Assembly: GCF_002632585.1 (NCBI RefSeq)
Contig: NZ_NIBV01000001.1
Location: forward strand, 186,001 to 250,000
DNA: 64,000 nt
DNA from: Xenorhabdus szentirmaii DSM 16338
GTDB taxonomy: Bacteria; Pseudomonadota; Gammaproteobacteria; Enterobacterales; Enterobacteriaceae
Direction of reading: 5' to 3'
Of the stretch, positions 51,981-62,334 are shown in pieces. A program made the translations under genes and the position numbers. A model generated the notes under the pieces. That model saw only the letters and a list, made by a program, of their open reading frames with translations. It had not been told where the DNA came from and ran no database searches. Position 1 is the stretch's first letter; each line of letters starts with the position of its first letter.

Positions 51981-52101
51981 ATACCGACAAATTTCAAATT
52001 ACAGTATGGTGGTCAATAAATAGACCTTCGGTCACAAGCTGAATATGGCGACATGATCCGGAACAGCCAACGAAACTGCGTCTTGAAAGATGAAAGGTAT
52101 A
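51981..52101. repeat. Dispersed palindromic intergenic repeat, copy 3
   Basis: Begins ATACCGACAAATTTCAAATT and ends CAGCCAACGAAACTGCGTC, TTGAAAGATGAAAGGTATA. The ends are complementary. It fills much of the nhaA-nhaR gap, whose remainder (51800-51980) shows no gene. Confidence 0.65.
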
Positions 52102-52130
52102 CAGATGTGAGGCAATACAAGGATAAAAAT

Positions 52131-53057
52131 ATGCGGGTTTCACATTTAAATTTTAACCATCTTTATTATTTTTGGCACGTTTGCAAGGAAGGCTCTGTTG
52201 TCGGCGCAGCAGAAGCATTATATCTAACACCACAAACTATTACCGGGCAAATTAAGGCATTAGAAGAACGCCTCGGTGGGAAACTCTTCAAACGCCAAGG
52301 CAGAGGCTTAGTCCCTTCTGAATTAGGACAGCTGATTTTCCGTTATGCGGATAAAATGTTTACCCTTAGTCAGGAAATGCTGGACATCGTTACTTATAGC
52401 CGTGAATCAAATCTGCTGTTTGATGTCGGTGTCGCTGATGCACTGTCCAAAACCTTAGTCAGCAAAGTGCTGGAAACGGCCGTTGCAGAACATGAAAAAA
52501 TTCACTTGCGCTGTTTTGAATCAACCCATGAAATGCTGCTTGAACAACTCAGTCAGCATAAACTGGATATGATCCTGTCAGATTGTCCGGTCGATTCGTC
52601 ACAACAGGAAGGACTATTTTCAGTAAAATTAGGTGAATGCAACATTAGTTTTTACTGTCGCCAGCCAATTCCTGAAAAATCGTTTCCTGAGTGTTTGGAA
52701 GAGCGCCGCTTGCTGATCCCGGGTCGTCGTTCAATGCTGGGCAGAAAACTTCTGACCTGGATACACAATAAAAACCTTCAGGTTGAAGTGTTGGGCGAAT
52801 TTGATGACGCTGCGTTGATGAAAGCCTTTGGTATGTACCACAATGCCATTTTCATTGCGCCTTCTTTCTACGCCAATGACATTTTTGCAGATAGTGATAT
52901 TGTTGAGATAGGGCGATTAGACGCCGTTCAGGAAGAGTATTACGTCATTTTTGCCGAGCGAATGATCCAGCATCCGGCAGTTCAAAGGGTATGCAACAAG
53001 GATTTTTCTGCTTTATTCAATACACCGCTTAAAAGCAGCCCTGAAAAATTACGTTAG
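52131..53057 (+). CDS. nhaR: LysR-family activator NhaR
   Basis: Sodium-responsive LysR regulator of nhaA (in E. coli also of osmC and pga). The ATG at 52131 is preceded by AAGGA and starts [20 protein letters not shown] like the family; 308 residues versus 301. The helix-turn-helix is at about 20-40 ([20 protein letters not shown]) and the effector domain follows. It converges on rpsT with a shared terminator. Confidence 0.95.
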   Translation: MRVSHLNFNHLYYFWHVCKEGSVVGAAEALYLTPQTITGQIKALEERLGGKLFKRQGRGLVPSELGQLIFRYADKMFTLSQEMLDIVTYSRESNLLFDVGVADALSKTLVSKVLETAVAEHEKIHLRCFESTHEMLLEQLSQHKLDMILSDCPVDSSQQEGLFSVKLGECNISFYCRQPIPEKSFPECLEERRLLIPGRRSMLGRKLLTWIHNKNLQVEVLGEFDDAALMKAFGMYHNAIFIAPSFYANDIFADSDIVEIGRLDAVQEEYYVIFAERMIQHPAVQRVCNKDFSALFNTPLKSSPEKLR

Positions 53058-53112
53058 AACAATGCTGAAATGACTTTAAGCTCATCGTCTGCAAATGAGC
53101 AGATACAAAAAA

Positions 53113-53129
53113 ACCGGCTAAATGCCGGT
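53113..53129. terminator. Bidirectional terminator between nhaR and rpsT
   Basis: ACCGGC (53113-53118) pairs with GCCGGT (53124-53129), flanked by A and T runs on both sides. Confidence 0.92.
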
Positions 53130-53156
53130 TTTTTTCAGCATAACCAAAACAAATAA

Positions 53157-53417
53157 TTACATTGCTTTGATTTGCGCTGCCAGAGCAGATTTATGACGTG
53201 CTGCTTTGTTTTTGTGGATCAGACCCTTGCAGGCGTGACGATCAACAATTGGTTGCATGTCATTGAATGCTTTCTGTGCAGCTTCTTTATCGCCAGCAGC
53301 GATGGCCGCGTATACTTTCTTGATAAAAGTACGCACCATAGAACGACGGCTTGCATTGTGCTGACGGCGTTTCTCAGACTGTACGGCGCGTTTCTTAGCT
53401 GATTTGATATTAGCCAA
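53157..53417 (-). CDS. rpsT: 30S ribosomal protein S20
   Basis: Small-subunit protein bound to the 16S 5' domain. The 86 residues (E. coli 87) are highly basic: [17 protein letters not shown] at the start. The start codon is TTG (53417-53415), the unusual UUG start also used by E. coli rpsT, where it takes part in autoregulation. GGGAG lies 7 bases before it. It is divergent from ribF, as in E. coli. Confidence 0.97.
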   Translation of the reverse strand: MANIKSAKKRAVQSEKRRQHNASRRSMVRTFIKKVYAAIAAGDKEAAQKAFNDMQPIVDRHACKGLIHKNKAARHKSALAAQIKAM

Positions 53418-53765
53418 GGTCCAACTCCCAAATATATTCTATCGAGGACAATTCAAAGGCCGAGGAATATGCCTGTTCAGCCTTCTTTTGTCAATGGATT
53501 TGTGCAAATAAGCGTCGCTGTACGACGACGCTGGTTACGTTGTGATGGGGCGGGATTTTATCAGCTTACTGAAAGGGAATACAGTCTTTCGCAATAAAAA
53601 ACTGAATGAATCACAGATAAATGCGATAAATTAAATATTTTTCGGGCATCTGGCCTATTTTTATTGTATGAATCAGGTTATTAATTAAAACCCTTTGTGA
53701 TCGTGGGTTAACCTTGCACGTCGTACAAGGTATAATCCGGCAATTTCCACGGTATTGAGCCAGCT
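53418..53765. promoter_or_regulatory. Divergent promoter region of rpsT and ribF
   Basis: 348 bases without a gene. It must carry the rpsT promoter(s) and the ribF promoter; no specific operator is recognised. Confidence 0.45.
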
Positions 53766-54710
53766 ATGGAGCTAATTCGCGGTATACACAATATCCGGGC
53801 GCGTCACCATGGTTGCGTGCTGACGATTGGTAATTTTGATGGTGTCCATCGCGGGCATCAAGCTTTATTAAAACACTTGAAGCAAGAAGGGTTGCGTCTC
53901 GGATTACCGACTATGGTCATGATCTTCGAACCGCAGCCACTGGAAGTTTTTGTTGCAGATAAATCGCCAGCTCGCCTGACGCGGCTAAGAGATAAAATAA
54001 AATATCTGGTACGAAATGGCGTTGATTACCTGTTGTGTGTGAAATTTGACAAACATTTTGCAGCCAACTCGCCTGAATCCTTTGTTTCACAGTTGCTCGT
54101 TGAAAAACTGGGTGTTAAGTTTCTGGCAATAGGGGATGATTTCCGTTTTGGTAAAAATCGCCTCGGCGATTTTCAATATTTGCAACAAGCAGGTAAACAA
54201 TACCATTTTGATGTCGCCAGCACAGGCAGCTTTTGTGACAGCGGTCTTCGGATCAGCAGTACAGCCATTCGTCAGGCATTGCAAGATGATGATCTGGCCT
54301 TGGCAGAGCTATTATTGGGGCATCCCTACAGCATAAGCGGCAGAGTCGTTCACGGTAAACAGCTGGGGCGTACCATCGGGTTTCCCACGGCTAACTTACC
54401 ATTGAAGCGGCTGGTTGCACCTGTTAAGGGTGTTTATGCTGTTGAAGTCCATGGATTGGGGGATAAACCCTTGCCGGGGGTTGCCAATATAGGCAATCGC
54501 CCCACCGTTGCGGGCCAAGGCCAACAACTCGAAGTACATTTGATTGATGCCCGGATGGATCTCTATGGGCGTCATATCGACGTGGTGTTACGCAAAAAAT
54601 TGCGTGATGAGCAGCGGTTTGCTTCGCTTGATGCGCTTAAACAGCAAATCGCAAATGATGTGGTTGCCGCAAGAAATTATCTCTTGCAGCGATCCGAGTC
54701 ATGTATCTGA
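53766..54710 (+). CDS. ribF: Bifunctional riboflavin kinase / FAD synthetase
   Basis: Makes FMN from riboflavin and FAD from FMN. The N-terminal nucleotidyltransferase domain has GNFDGVHRGHQ at 22-32 and ISSTAIRQAL near 163; the C-terminal kinase domain has GRTIGFPTANL near 201 and GVANIGNRPTV. Length 314 (E. coli 313). ribF-ileS-lspA-fkpB-ispH follows the E. coli operon order, but a 214-base repeat element separates ribF from ileS. Confidence 0.95.
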   Translation: MELIRGIHNIRARHHGCVLTIGNFDGVHRGHQALLKHLKQEGLRLGLPTMVMIFEPQPLEVFVADKSPARLTRLRDKIKYLVRNGVDYLLCVKFDKHFAANSPESFVSQLLVEKLGVKFLAIGDDFRFGKNRLGDFQYLQQAGKQYHFDVASTGSFCDSGLRISSTAIRQALQDDDLALAELLLGHPYSISGRVVHGKQLGRTIGFPTANLPLKRLVAPVKGVYAVEVHGLGDKPLPGVANIGNRPTVAGQGQQLEVHLIDARMDLYGRHIDVVLRKKLRDEQRFASLDALKQQIANDVVAARNYLLQRSESCI

Positions 54711-54895
54711 TATCCAATAGATTTCATTTTACGGCATGACGGCGAGTAAACGAATACCCAAGCATGTCGGTGACGATCTGCTCACTGTGCAATGGTCACT
54801 ATACTATATAGCTATATAGATAGTGGCCATGCGGTAACCGGGCAACGAAAACGTAGCCAGTACAGCTGCAATGTGAAAGATAACGGATAAGGATA
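54710..54895. repeat. Dispersed palindromic intergenic repeat, copy 4, with a central hairpin
   Basis: Begins ATATCCAATAGATTTCATTT and ends CAGCTGCAATGTGAAAGATA, then ACGGATAAGGATATA. Its middle (54791-54832) is a stem-loop, with ATGGTCACTAT facing ATAGTGGCCAT around ACTATATAGCTATATAG. It starts at the last base of the ribF stop codon. Confidence 0.6.
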
Positions 54896-54924
54896 TAGCG
54901 GAAAATTGGAACTGAGAATCTATA

Positions 54925-57738
54925 ATGAGTGACTATAAAGACACCCTGAATTTACCGGAAACAGGGTTCCCCATGCGCGGGGATTTAGCTAAGCGCGAAC
55001 CAGATATGTTGAAACGTTGGTACAAGGAAGGTTTGTATCAGGCAATCCGAAAAACAAAGTCTGGCAAGAAAACGTTTATTTTGCATGATGGCCCTCCTTA
55101 TGCAAATGGCGATATTCATATTGGTCACTCAGTTAATAAAATTCTCAAAGATATTGTTGTTAAGTCCAAAGGGCTATCAGGCTACGATTCGCCTTATATT
55201 CCCGGTTGGGACTGCCATGGTTTGCCAATTGAGCTCAAGGTTGAGCAAATTATCGGCAAGCCGGGGGAAAAATTTTCCGCTGCTGAATTCCGTGCTGAGT
55301 GCCGTAAATATGCGATGACCCAGGTCGAAACACAAAAAGCGGGCTTCAAGCGTCTGGGTGTGCTGGGCGACTGGGACAAACCTTACCTGACGATGGATTT
55401 CAAAACAGAAGCAGACATCATTCGTGCTCTGGGTCGCATCATCAAGAATGGTCATTTGCTGAAAGGTGTGAAACCCGTCCACTGGTGTACTGACTGTGGC
55501 TCCTCTCTCGCCGAAGCGGAAGTGGAATACTACGACAGAACTTCTCCTTCCATTGATGTGAGTTTCCCTGCCGTTGATGCAGATGCCGTGTATGCCAAAT
55601 TTGGTGTGCAACCTCAGGGGCTGCCAGTTTCTTTGGCCATCTGGACAACCACACCATGGACATTGCCTGCCAACCGTGCAATTTCGTTGGGTGCAGAAAT
55701 CACCTACCAATTGGTCAAAGTGGACAATGAATACCTGATCCTGGCGGCTGAGCTGGTCGAACAGGTCATGCAACGCGCAGGTATCACATCATGGGAAGCT
55801 GTCAGCAACTGTACGGGCGCCGATCTGGAACTGATGCGCTTCAACCATCCATTCATGGGCTTCGACGCACCAGCCATCCTTGGTGATCACGTTACGCTTG
55901 AAGCCGGTACCGGTGCAGTGCACACCGCAGGTGGCCATGGGCCGGACGACTACTCCATCAGCCTGAAATACGGCCTTGAGATAGCCAACCCTGTGGGGCC
56001 GAATGGCTGCTACATCTCTGGCACTTATCCGTCTCTGGATGGTGTATTTGTCTTCAAGGCGAACGATATCATCGTCGAACTGCTGAAAGAAAAAGGCGCA
56101 TTGCTGAGTCTGCACAAAATCCAGCACAGCTACCCTTGCTGCTGGCGCCACAAAAAACCGATTATTTTCCGTGCAACACCTCAGTGGTTCATCAGCATGG
56201 ATAAAAACGGTCTGCGTGAGCAGTCCCTGAAAGAGATCAAAGACGTTCAGTGGATACCGGGCTGGGGACAAGCGCGTATCGAATCCATGGTAGAAAATCG
56301 CCCTGACTGGTGTATTTCCCGTCAGCGCACTTGGGGCGTGCCCATGTCTCTGTTTATTCATAAAGAGACTCAGGAACCTCATCCGCGCACCGTCGAATTG
56401 ATCGAAGAAGTCGCCAAGCGCGTTGAAATCGATGGCATTCAGGCTTGGTGGGATCTGGACGCAACAGAACTGCTGGGTGATGAGGCCGCTGATTACATCA
56501 AAGCTCAGGATACCCTGGATGTCTGGTTTGATTCAGGAAGCACCCATTCTTCCGTAGTTGATACCCGTCCGGAATTCCACGGCCATGCTGCCGATATCTA
56601 TCTGGAAGGTTCTGACCAGCATCGTGGTTGGTTCATGTCCTCACTGATGCTGTCTACTGCGATTAAAGGCAAAGCCCCTTATCGCCAAGTGCTGACACAT
56701 GGTTTCACCGTTGATGAACAAGGCCGTAAAATGTCCAAGTCCATCGGCAACACCGTCAGCCCACAAGATGTCATGAACAAACTGGGCGCAGATATTCTGC
56801 GTTTATGGGTTGCCTCCACTGACTATAGCGGCGAAATCGCTGTTTCTGACGAGATCCTGAAGCGTTCTGCTGATGCTTACCGCCGTATCCGCAATACCGC
56901 CCGCTTCCTGCTGGCAAACCTGAATGGTTTCAACCCAGAGCAACACATGGTCAAAGCCGAAGATATGGTTGTTCTGGATCGCTGGGCAGTGGGCCGTGCT
57001 CAAGCGGCACAAGCCGATATCCTCAAATCTTATGACGAATACGATTTCCACTCTGTGGTTCAGCGTTTAATGCAATTCTGCTCCGTGGAAATGGGTTCTT
57101 TCTATCTGGATATCATTAAAGATCGCCAATACACCGCGAAAGGTGACAGCCTTGCCCGTCGCAGCTGCCAGACAGCATTATTCCATATCGCTGAAGCGCT
57201 GGTCCGCTGGATGGCACCCATTCTGTCTTTCACCGCAGATGAAGTCTGGAATGAACTGCCGGGTGAACGCGCTCAGTATGTCTTCACCGAAGAGTGGTAT
57301 GAAGGACTGTTCGGTTTGGCAAGTGGCGAAGATATGAACGATACTTTCTGGGCTGAGCTGCTGGAAGTACGCGGTGAAGTCAACAAAGTTCTTGAGCAGG
57401 CCCGTGCTGATAAACATATCCGCAGTTCACTGGAAGCCGCTGTCACGCTTTATGCTGATGAAGCACTGGCAGGAAAACTCAACAAACTGTCTGACGAATT
57501 GCGTTTTGTCCTGCTGACTTCTCGGGCTGATGTAGCGGCATATGCAACTGCGGGTGACGATGCACAGCAAAGCGAGCTTGCTGGCCTGAAAGTTTCTTTC
57601 CGCAAAGCAGACGGTGAGAAATGCCCACGTTGCTGGCATTATTCTAAAAATGTGGGTCTGGTGGCGGAACATGCAGAACTTTGCGGCCGCTGTGTGATTA
57701 ACGTTGCCGGCAACGGTGAAGAGCGTAAATTTGCCTGA
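54925..57738 (+). CDS. ileS: Isoleucyl-tRNA synthetase
   Basis: Class I synthetase of 937 residues (E. coli 938). The HIGH motif is in [17 protein letters not shown] (near 64), the editing domain follows at about 200-400 ([31 protein letters not shown]), KMSKS is in [10 protein letters not shown] (near 604), and the C-terminal zinc cysteines are CPRC and CGRC (near 902-925). The stop overlaps lspA (TGATG). Confidence 0.98.
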   Translation: MSDYKDTLNLPETGFPMRGDLAKREPDMLKRWYKEGLYQAIRKTKSGKKTFILHDGPPYANGDIHIGHSVNKILKDIVVKSKGLSGYDSPYIPGWDCHGLPIELKVEQIIGKPGEKFSAAEFRAECRKYAMTQVETQKAGFKRLGVLGDWDKPYLTMDFKTEADIIRALGRIIKNGHLLKGVKPVHWCTDCGSSLAEAEVEYYDRTSPSIDVSFPAVDADAVYAKFGVQPQGLPVSLAIWTTTPWTLPANRAISLGAEITYQLVKVDNEYLILAAELVEQVMQRAGITSWEAVSNCTGADLELMRFNHPFMGFDAPAILGDHVTLEAGTGAVHTAGGHGPDDYSISLKYGLEIANPVGPNGCYISGTYPSLDGVFVFKANDIIVELLKEKGALLSLHKIQHSYPCCWRHKKPIIFRATPQWFISMDKNGLREQSLKEIKDVQWIPGWGQARIESMVENRPDWCISRQRTWGVPMSLFIHKETQEPHPRTVELIEEVAKRVEIDGIQAWWDLDATELLGDEAADYIKAQDTLDVWFDSGSTHSSVVDTRPEFHGHAADIYLEGSDQHRGWFMSSLMLSTAIKGKAPYRQVLTHGFTVDEQGRKMSKSIGNTVSPQDVMNKLGADILRLWVASTDYSGEIAVSDEILKRSADAYRRIRNTARFLLANLNGFNPEQHMVKAEDMVVLDRWAVGRAQAAQADILKSYDEYDFHSVVQRLMQFCSVEMGSFYLDIIKDRQYTAKGDSLARRSCQTALFHIAEALVRWMAPILSFTADEVWNELPGERAQYVFTEEWYEGLFGLASGEDMNDTFWAELLEVRGEVNKVLEQARADKHIRSSLEAAVTLYADEALAGKLNKLSDELRFVLLTSRADVAAYATAGDDAQQSELAGLKVSFRKADGEKCPRCWHYSKNVGLVAEHAELCGRCVINVAGNGEERKFA

Positions 57739-58274
57739 TGAATAAGCCCATTTGTTCCACCGGACTTCGCTGGCTTTGGCTGGTTGCTGTGGTATTGATA
57801 TTGGATTTGGGAAGTAAGTACCTAGTACTGCAAAACTTCTCGCTATACGAATCCATTCCGTTGATGCCTTATTTCAATCTGACTTATGCTCAGAATTTAG
57901 GGGCTGCTTTCAGCTTTCTGGCTGATAAGGGTGGCTGGCAGCGTTGGTTCTTTGCCTTGGTTGCAACCGTCATTACCCTTGTATTGATGGTCATGATGTA
58001 CCGTTCCAGCGCCAGACAAAAACTGAGCAATATCGCCTACGCTTTAGTCATTGGTGGGGCATTGGGGAATTTATTCGATCGGCTGGTACATGGGTTTGTT
58101 GTCGATTTCATCGATTTTTATGTCGGGGAATGGCACTGGCCGACCTTTAACATCGCAGATTCAGCAATCTGCATCGGGGCGGCCCTCATTATCATAGAAA
58201 GCTTTATCGGTCCGAATGACAAGCAACGGGATGACAACCCACTGAATGACGAGCAAAAAGCGCCAAAAGCCTAG
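57738..58274 (+). CDS. lspA: Lipoprotein signal peptidase (SPase II)
   Basis: Cleaves signal peptides of lipidated prolipoproteins at the inner membrane. The 178-residue protein (E. coli 164) has four membrane helices; the catalytic aspartates are in NLFDRLVHG and NIADSAI. Overlap of one base with ileS. The C-terminus carries a hydrophilic, Asp/Asn-rich extension of about 15 residues ([13 protein letters not shown]) compared with E. coli. Confidence 0.96.
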   Translation: MNKPICSTGLRWLWLVAVVLILDLGSKYLVLQNFSLYESIPLMPYFNLTYAQNLGAAFSFLADKGGWQRWFFALVATVITLVLMVMMYRSSARQKLSNIAYALVIGGALGNLFDRLVHGFVVDFIDFYVGEWHWPTFNIADSAICIGAALIIIESFIGPNDKQRDDNPLNDEQKAPKA

Positions 58275-58295
58275 TCATTCAAAGAATGATAATAA

Positions 58296-58326
58296 ATCAG
58301 CCCCGGTTAACAAAACTGGGGCTGAT
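58296..58326 (+). terminator. Hairpin between lspA and fkpB
   Basis: ATCAGCCCC (58296-58304) pairs with GGGGCTGAT (58318-58326). No T run follows, so partial termination or mRNA processing is possible. Confidence 0.5.
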
Positions 58327-58386
58327 GATTTCATACTGTCATACGGTATACTTGTAATCACTTTTTAAGCAAAAGGTCTGAGCAAC

Positions 58387-58857
58387 ATGTCAATGCAGGC
58401 GCAAGCGCATAGTGCTGTTTTATTACACTTCACATTAAAGCTGGATGATGGTTCAACAGCAGACTCGACTTACAGCCAAGGCAAGCCCGCATTATTCCGC
58501 CTTGGTGATGGTAGCCTCTCTACCCCATTGGAGCAGCAACTCCTTGGATTGAAAGCGGGTGATAAACATCAATTCACGCTGGCGGGAGAAACCATTTTTG
58601 GTAAACACAATCCTGATTTGGTGCAATACTTTACTCCGCGTGATTTCGCTGATGCCGGTACGCCAGAAGTTGGAACCATCATGCTGTTTACAGCCATGAA
58701 CGGCAGTGAGATGCCGGGGTTGATCAAAGAAGTCGCTGAAGGCTCCATCACTGTTGATTTTAACCATCCGCTGGCTGAACAGAACATCACTTTTGATATT
58801 GAAGTGTTGGAAATTGACCCTCAGTTGGAGGAAACCCATGCAAATATTGCTGGCTAA
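58387..58857 (+). CDS. fkpB: FKBP-type peptidyl-prolyl isomerase FkpB (SlpA)
   Basis: SlyD-like small isomerase/chaperone of 156 residues (E. coli 149). It starts [20 protein letters not shown] and has the inserted-flap arrangement with [12 protein letters not shown] and [17 protein letters not shown]; the latter NHPLAG-like motif is typical. Its end overlaps the start of ispH by 20 bases. Confidence 0.94.
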   Translation: MSMQAQAHSAVLLHFTLKLDDGSTADSTYSQGKPALFRLGDGSLSTPLEQQLLGLKAGDKHQFTLAGETIFGKHNPDLVQYFTPRDFADAGTPEVGTIMLFTAMNGSEMPGLIKEVAEGSITVDFNHPLAEQNITFDIEVLEIDPQLEETHANIAG

Positions 58858-59791
58858 CCCTCGTGGTTTCTGTGCTGGTGTAGATCGTGCCATCAGCATT
58901 GTAGAACGTGCACTAGAATTGTACGGCGCGCCCATTTATGTGCGCCATGAAGTTGTGCACAACCGTTATGTCGTTGATAACCTGAGAAAACGTGGCGCTA
59001 TTTTCATTGAGGAAATATCTGAAGTTCCTGATGGTGCAATCCTGATATTTTCAGCTCACGGCGTCTCCCAAGCCATTCGCGCAGAAGCCCGCAGCCGCAA
59101 CCTGACCATGTTGTTTGATGCTACCTGCCCGTTGGTCACTAAAGTACATATGGAAGTGGCAAGGGCAAGCCGTAAAGGCAAAGAAGCGATTCTGATTGGT
59201 CATGCCGGTCATCCTGAAGTGGAAGGCACGATGGGTCAATATAATAACCCTGAAGGCGGCATGTATTTGGTGGAATCACCGGAAGATGTCTGGAAGCTGC
59301 AAGTGAAAGATGAAAACAATCTTTGCTTCATGACGCAAACAACGCTTTCTGTCGATGATACATCCGAAGTGATTGACGCACTTAATGCCCGCTTTCCAAA
59401 AATTATCGGCCCACGTAAAGATGACATTTGCTACGCCACCACCAACCGCCAGGAAGCTGTTCGCGATTTAGCTTCCGGAGCTGATGTCGTTTTGGTCGTT
59501 GGTTCCAAAAACTCATCAAACTCAAACCGGCTGGCCGAATTGGCACAGCGCGTTGGAAAACCAGCTTATTTGATTGATTCTGCGGATGATATCCAAGAAG
59601 AATGGATTGAAAAAGTGAATGCGATCGGTGTCACTGCGGGGGCATCAGCACCGGATATTCTGGTACAGCAAGTGATTGAACGCCTGAAAATGCTTGGTGC
59701 GAAAACAGTTAATGAATTGCATGGTCGCGAAGAAAATATTGTTTTTGAAGTCCCCAAAGAACTGCGGGTTGAAGTGAAAGAGATTGATTAA
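58838..59791 (+). CDS. ispH: 4-hydroxy-3-methylbut-2-enyl diphosphate reductase IspH
   Basis: Iron-sulfur enzyme for the last step of the non-mevalonate isoprenoid pathway. The ATG at 58838, preceded by GGAGG, gives [19 protein letters not shown] and 317 residues (E. coli 316). The three cluster cysteines are in GFCAGV (12), DATCPLV (96) and the C-terminal [10 protein letters not shown] (near 197). The frame extends upstream inside fkpB but is not used. Confidence 0.97.
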   Translation: MQILLANPRGFCAGVDRAISIVERALELYGAPIYVRHEVVHNRYVVDNLRKRGAIFIEEISEVPDGAILIFSAHGVSQAIRAEARSRNLTMLFDATCPLVTKVHMEVARASRKGKEAILIGHAGHPEVEGTMGQYNNPEGGMYLVESPEDVWKLQVKDENNLCFMTQTTLSVDDTSEVIDALNARFPKIIGPRKDDICYATTNRQEAVRDLASGADVVLVVGSKNSSNSNRLAELAQRVGKPAYLIDSADDIQEEWIEKVNAIGVTAGASAPDILVQQVIERLKMLGAKTVNELHGREENIVFEVPKELRVEVKEID

Positions 59792-59831
59792 AATCACGTT
59801 GCTGAATCTTTCAATCACTAAAATATTAAAT

Positions 59832-59870
59832 AGGTCTATCATCATAAATTCAGATAGTAATGATAGACCT
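59832..59870. terminator. Hairpin between convergent ispH and the desaturase gene
   Basis: AGGTCTATCAT (59832-59842) pairs perfectly with ATGATAGACCT (59860-59870) around a 17-base loop. Confidence 0.65.
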
Positions 59871-59974
59871 CATTATTCATGCATTGAATGATCACTCTCA
59901 TTTTTAATAAAAAGTCAGAATCAACATCCATAATTTCATTGTGATTTTTGCAATTGTCATTCCGCACAAATGTT

Positions 59975-61132
59975 TCAATTGAGTCTATACTTTAAATTAC
60001 TAACGGTTACTGGCTCAGCATCGCTTATCATTGTTAGTACATAATCCAGGCCATGGTGAAATCCCCAAAATTCAGTGTAATCATAGTGGCCTTCTTCCGC
60101 TAATTTTGCAGCACTCACTTCCCTTCGTGCAGCGTAATTATACCAATCCTTCACACTACTCATGCGATGGTGCCAATCATGACACACCAGTGATCCCTGT
60201 ACTACCAGCATTCTGATAGGCAAATGATAGAATAAATGCCGGACAGACCACATTATCCATTGAGGCCAACATTTTACAGCAAAGCTCCCGGGACAAGGTG
60301 AGCCACAGAAACGCGCCAAGGAATTATTGATATGACTATCACGAATAGTTTCTTTTTCTCTGCGTAATAACCAAACATGTTCCGTGATTAAATGTAATAA
60401 CGATGCAATTTGATAAACTATGACATAGGGAATAATAATAAATAAAAAGAAAAGCATTATTCCTATATGCCAAGCCAGATAACCTAAGGCAAAAAGTTGA
60501 ATGATCGTCATAAGCAATCTATATTTTGGGACGCCGACTAAATTTGATTTAATCCTGCCCCAAAAATATGACAGATGAAAATATGGGCTTAGTAATGTCA
60601 GGAACAAGTTCAGATAGAGCTGTTTTTTAGATTTTCCGGGTAAAAAACCCAATTTATATATTGCAGCCAGATCCTTGTCCTCAGTGGTTGAAAAATCTTT
60701 GCCGTGATGCTCATAAATATGAAATTGACGGTATGAATCATACGGTTGAGTAATCAATACGGTAGATAAAATTTCACATAATATTTTATTGCCTGTTTGA
60801 GTCGAAAGTAAATTACCATGAACGCCTTGATGAACGATTGTCGCAACAACGTATCGGGCACCAGAAGAGGCAAATAATACACCTATGGAATAAATGATTA
60901 TGGAAGAGAACAGTGAAATCTGGCTAGTCACAGCCCAATAAATGAATAGCGTTCCGATTATCATCCAGCTAATTGACCAGAAAATCATTTCAATAGAATT
61001 TGATTTCCATAATGGCTTTCTATCAGGAATATCCTTTCCCGTTAACCAAGTCCATACACCTTGAAATGGTAAAATTCTGTATGTATCTCTAATAGTCATG
61101 GACTCCTTATAAGTATTATTTCCTGTTTTCAT
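59975..61132 (-). CDS. Fatty-acid-desaturase-like membrane protein
   Basis: A 385-residue membrane protein with histidine boxes of the desaturase/hydroxylase superfamily: HQGVHGN near 120, HIYEHHGKD near 160 and HDWHHR near 338, in the usual order, plus about four to five membrane helices (50-95, 210-255). These would bind a di-iron centre for oxidation of a lipid or related substrate; the substrate is not known. AGGAGG precedes the ATG. It is the third gene of the azlC-azlD operon, with 13 bases between. Low GC compared with ispH. Confidence 0.75.
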   Translation of the reverse strand: MKTGNNTYKESMTIRDTYRILPFQGVWTWLTGKDIPDRKPLWKSNSIEMIFWSISWMIIGTLFIYWAVTSQISLFSSIIIYSIGVLFASSGARYVVATIVHQGVHGNLLSTQTGNKILCEILSTVLITQPYDSYRQFHIYEHHGKDFSTTEDKDLAAIYKLGFLPGKSKKQLYLNLFLTLLSPYFHLSYFWGRIKSNLVGVPKYRLLMTIIQLFALGYLAWHIGIMLFFLFIIIPYVIVYQIASLLHLITEHVWLLRREKETIRDSHINNSLARFCGSPCPGSFAVKCWPQWIMWSVRHLFYHLPIRMLVVQGSLVCHDWHHRMSSVKDWYNYAARREVSAAKLAEEGHYDYTEFWGFHHGLDYVLTMISDAEPVTVSNLKYRLN

Positions 61133-61145
61133 AATTTCCTCCTAT

Positions 61146-61457
61146 CTATAATATAGTGGATAAAATATAAAAAACGATTAAACTGACAATAACGCAAATA
61201 ACAATATTACGAATAAAAAAAGCAAATACAGTAGTGAGCAATGCCCCCAATAAATACGGATTATTGGGTAGCTCTCTCAATTCCCCTTGTTCCATTAATA
61301 TAATAGGCCCGCATATTGCAATAAGTAAGCAAGGTGCGGAATATTTAAGTGACTCATTTAATATCTTAGGTAACTTTACCGGCATTTTAGGTTCCAAAAA
61401 AACATATCGATTAAAAAACACAATACCGGCTAAAACAAAAATCAAAGTCCAGCTCAT
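61146..61457 (-). CDS. azlD: AzlD-family branched-chain amino acid exporter, small subunit
   Basis: A 103-residue protein with three to four membrane helices, the AzlD/YgaH type that pairs with AzlC/YgaZ to export branched-chain amino acids and related compounds. The start ATG overlaps the azlC stop (ATGA), with AAGGAG upstream; the two are translationally coupled. Internal RYVFLEPKMPVKLPKILNES is family-like. Confidence 0.85.
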   Translation of the reverse strand: MSWTLIFVLAGIVFFNRYVFLEPKMPVKLPKILNESLKYSAPCLLIAICGPIILMEQGELRELPNNPYLLGALLTTVFAFFIRNIVICVIVSLIVFYILSTIL

Positions 61458-62188
61458 GTTGACTCCTTGGCTAATCTGGCTACCAATACAGAGAAAAACA
61501 TTCCACTTATACCTGAAATAATAACAGCCCCTTCAACATGGAAATAAGATAACAACATGGATAAAAACAATGAAAACAAGACCCCAAAAAGCACACTAAG
61601 GCTCTTAATCATCGGTACAACAATGGTGATAAAAGTCGCTACAATAGAAAAGTCCAGATGATATTTTGCAAGGTCGGGAATAGTAGAAGCCATAAAAATC
61701 CCCAACAAACTAAACAAATTCCAGCAGATATAAAAACATAATCCCGCGCCAATCAAATAACCGGGCGTTAAAGTATTTTTATTTTCTTTAGCACAACTGA
61801 GAGCAAATAATTCATCTGTTAGCAGAAAGCCTATTGGCAATCGATAACGCACTTTTAATACAGATACATATTCACGTAAAGTTAACCCATATAGAAAATG
61901 TTGCGCAGTGATAAAAAAAACCGAAATAACCAAGGTAAATATACTCGCGCCGGACGCTAATAATCCCAGTGTGACTAATTGTGCAGCCCCTGCAAATAAG
62001 ATGGCAGACATACCAATGCTCTGGCCGATAGTCAGACCGGATTCCACAGCGACAGATCCCGCTAATATTCCCCATGGAATAACGGATAAGCAGAGTGGTA
62101 ACATATTATACACACCAGACCAAAACCCTTTCCAAGCAGAAGTGATTGGCTGAGTATCTGTATCAGAACCGAAGAGCGATTTTTCCAT
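61454..62188 (-). CDS. azlC: AzlC-family branched-chain amino acid exporter, large subunit
   Basis: A 244-residue membrane protein of the AzlC/YgaZ family. Typical marks: PLCLSVIPWGILAGSVAVESGL near 30-50, FAGAAQLV near 65, and HFLYGLTLREYV near 97. It starts an operon with azlD and the desaturase. In E. coli the YgaZH pair exports valine and methionine; the substrate here may differ. Confidence 0.9.
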   Translation of the reverse strand: MEKSLFGSDTDTQPITSAWKGFWSGVYNMLPLCLSVIPWGILAGSVAVESGLTIGQSIGMSAILFAGAAQLVTLGLLASGASIFTLVISVFFITAQHFLYGLTLREYVSVLKVRYRLPIGFLLTDELFALSCAKENKNTLTPGYLIGAGLCFYICWNLFSLLGIFMASTIPDLAKYHLDFSIVATFITIVVPMIKSLSVLFGVLFSLFLSMLLSYFHVEGAVIISGISGMFFSVLVARLAKEST

Positions 62189-62334
62189 AATTCAATATAC
62201 ATCAATAAGGTGAGAAGCAATCATTGTGAAATTAGATTACGAATAGACTGTGCCGGAGTATTGGATAAAATTGCGTTGCAACAGCCTGTTAGTTTATTAA
62301 TGTATTTGTTTTTTGGAGGTTCAATTTAAATATA

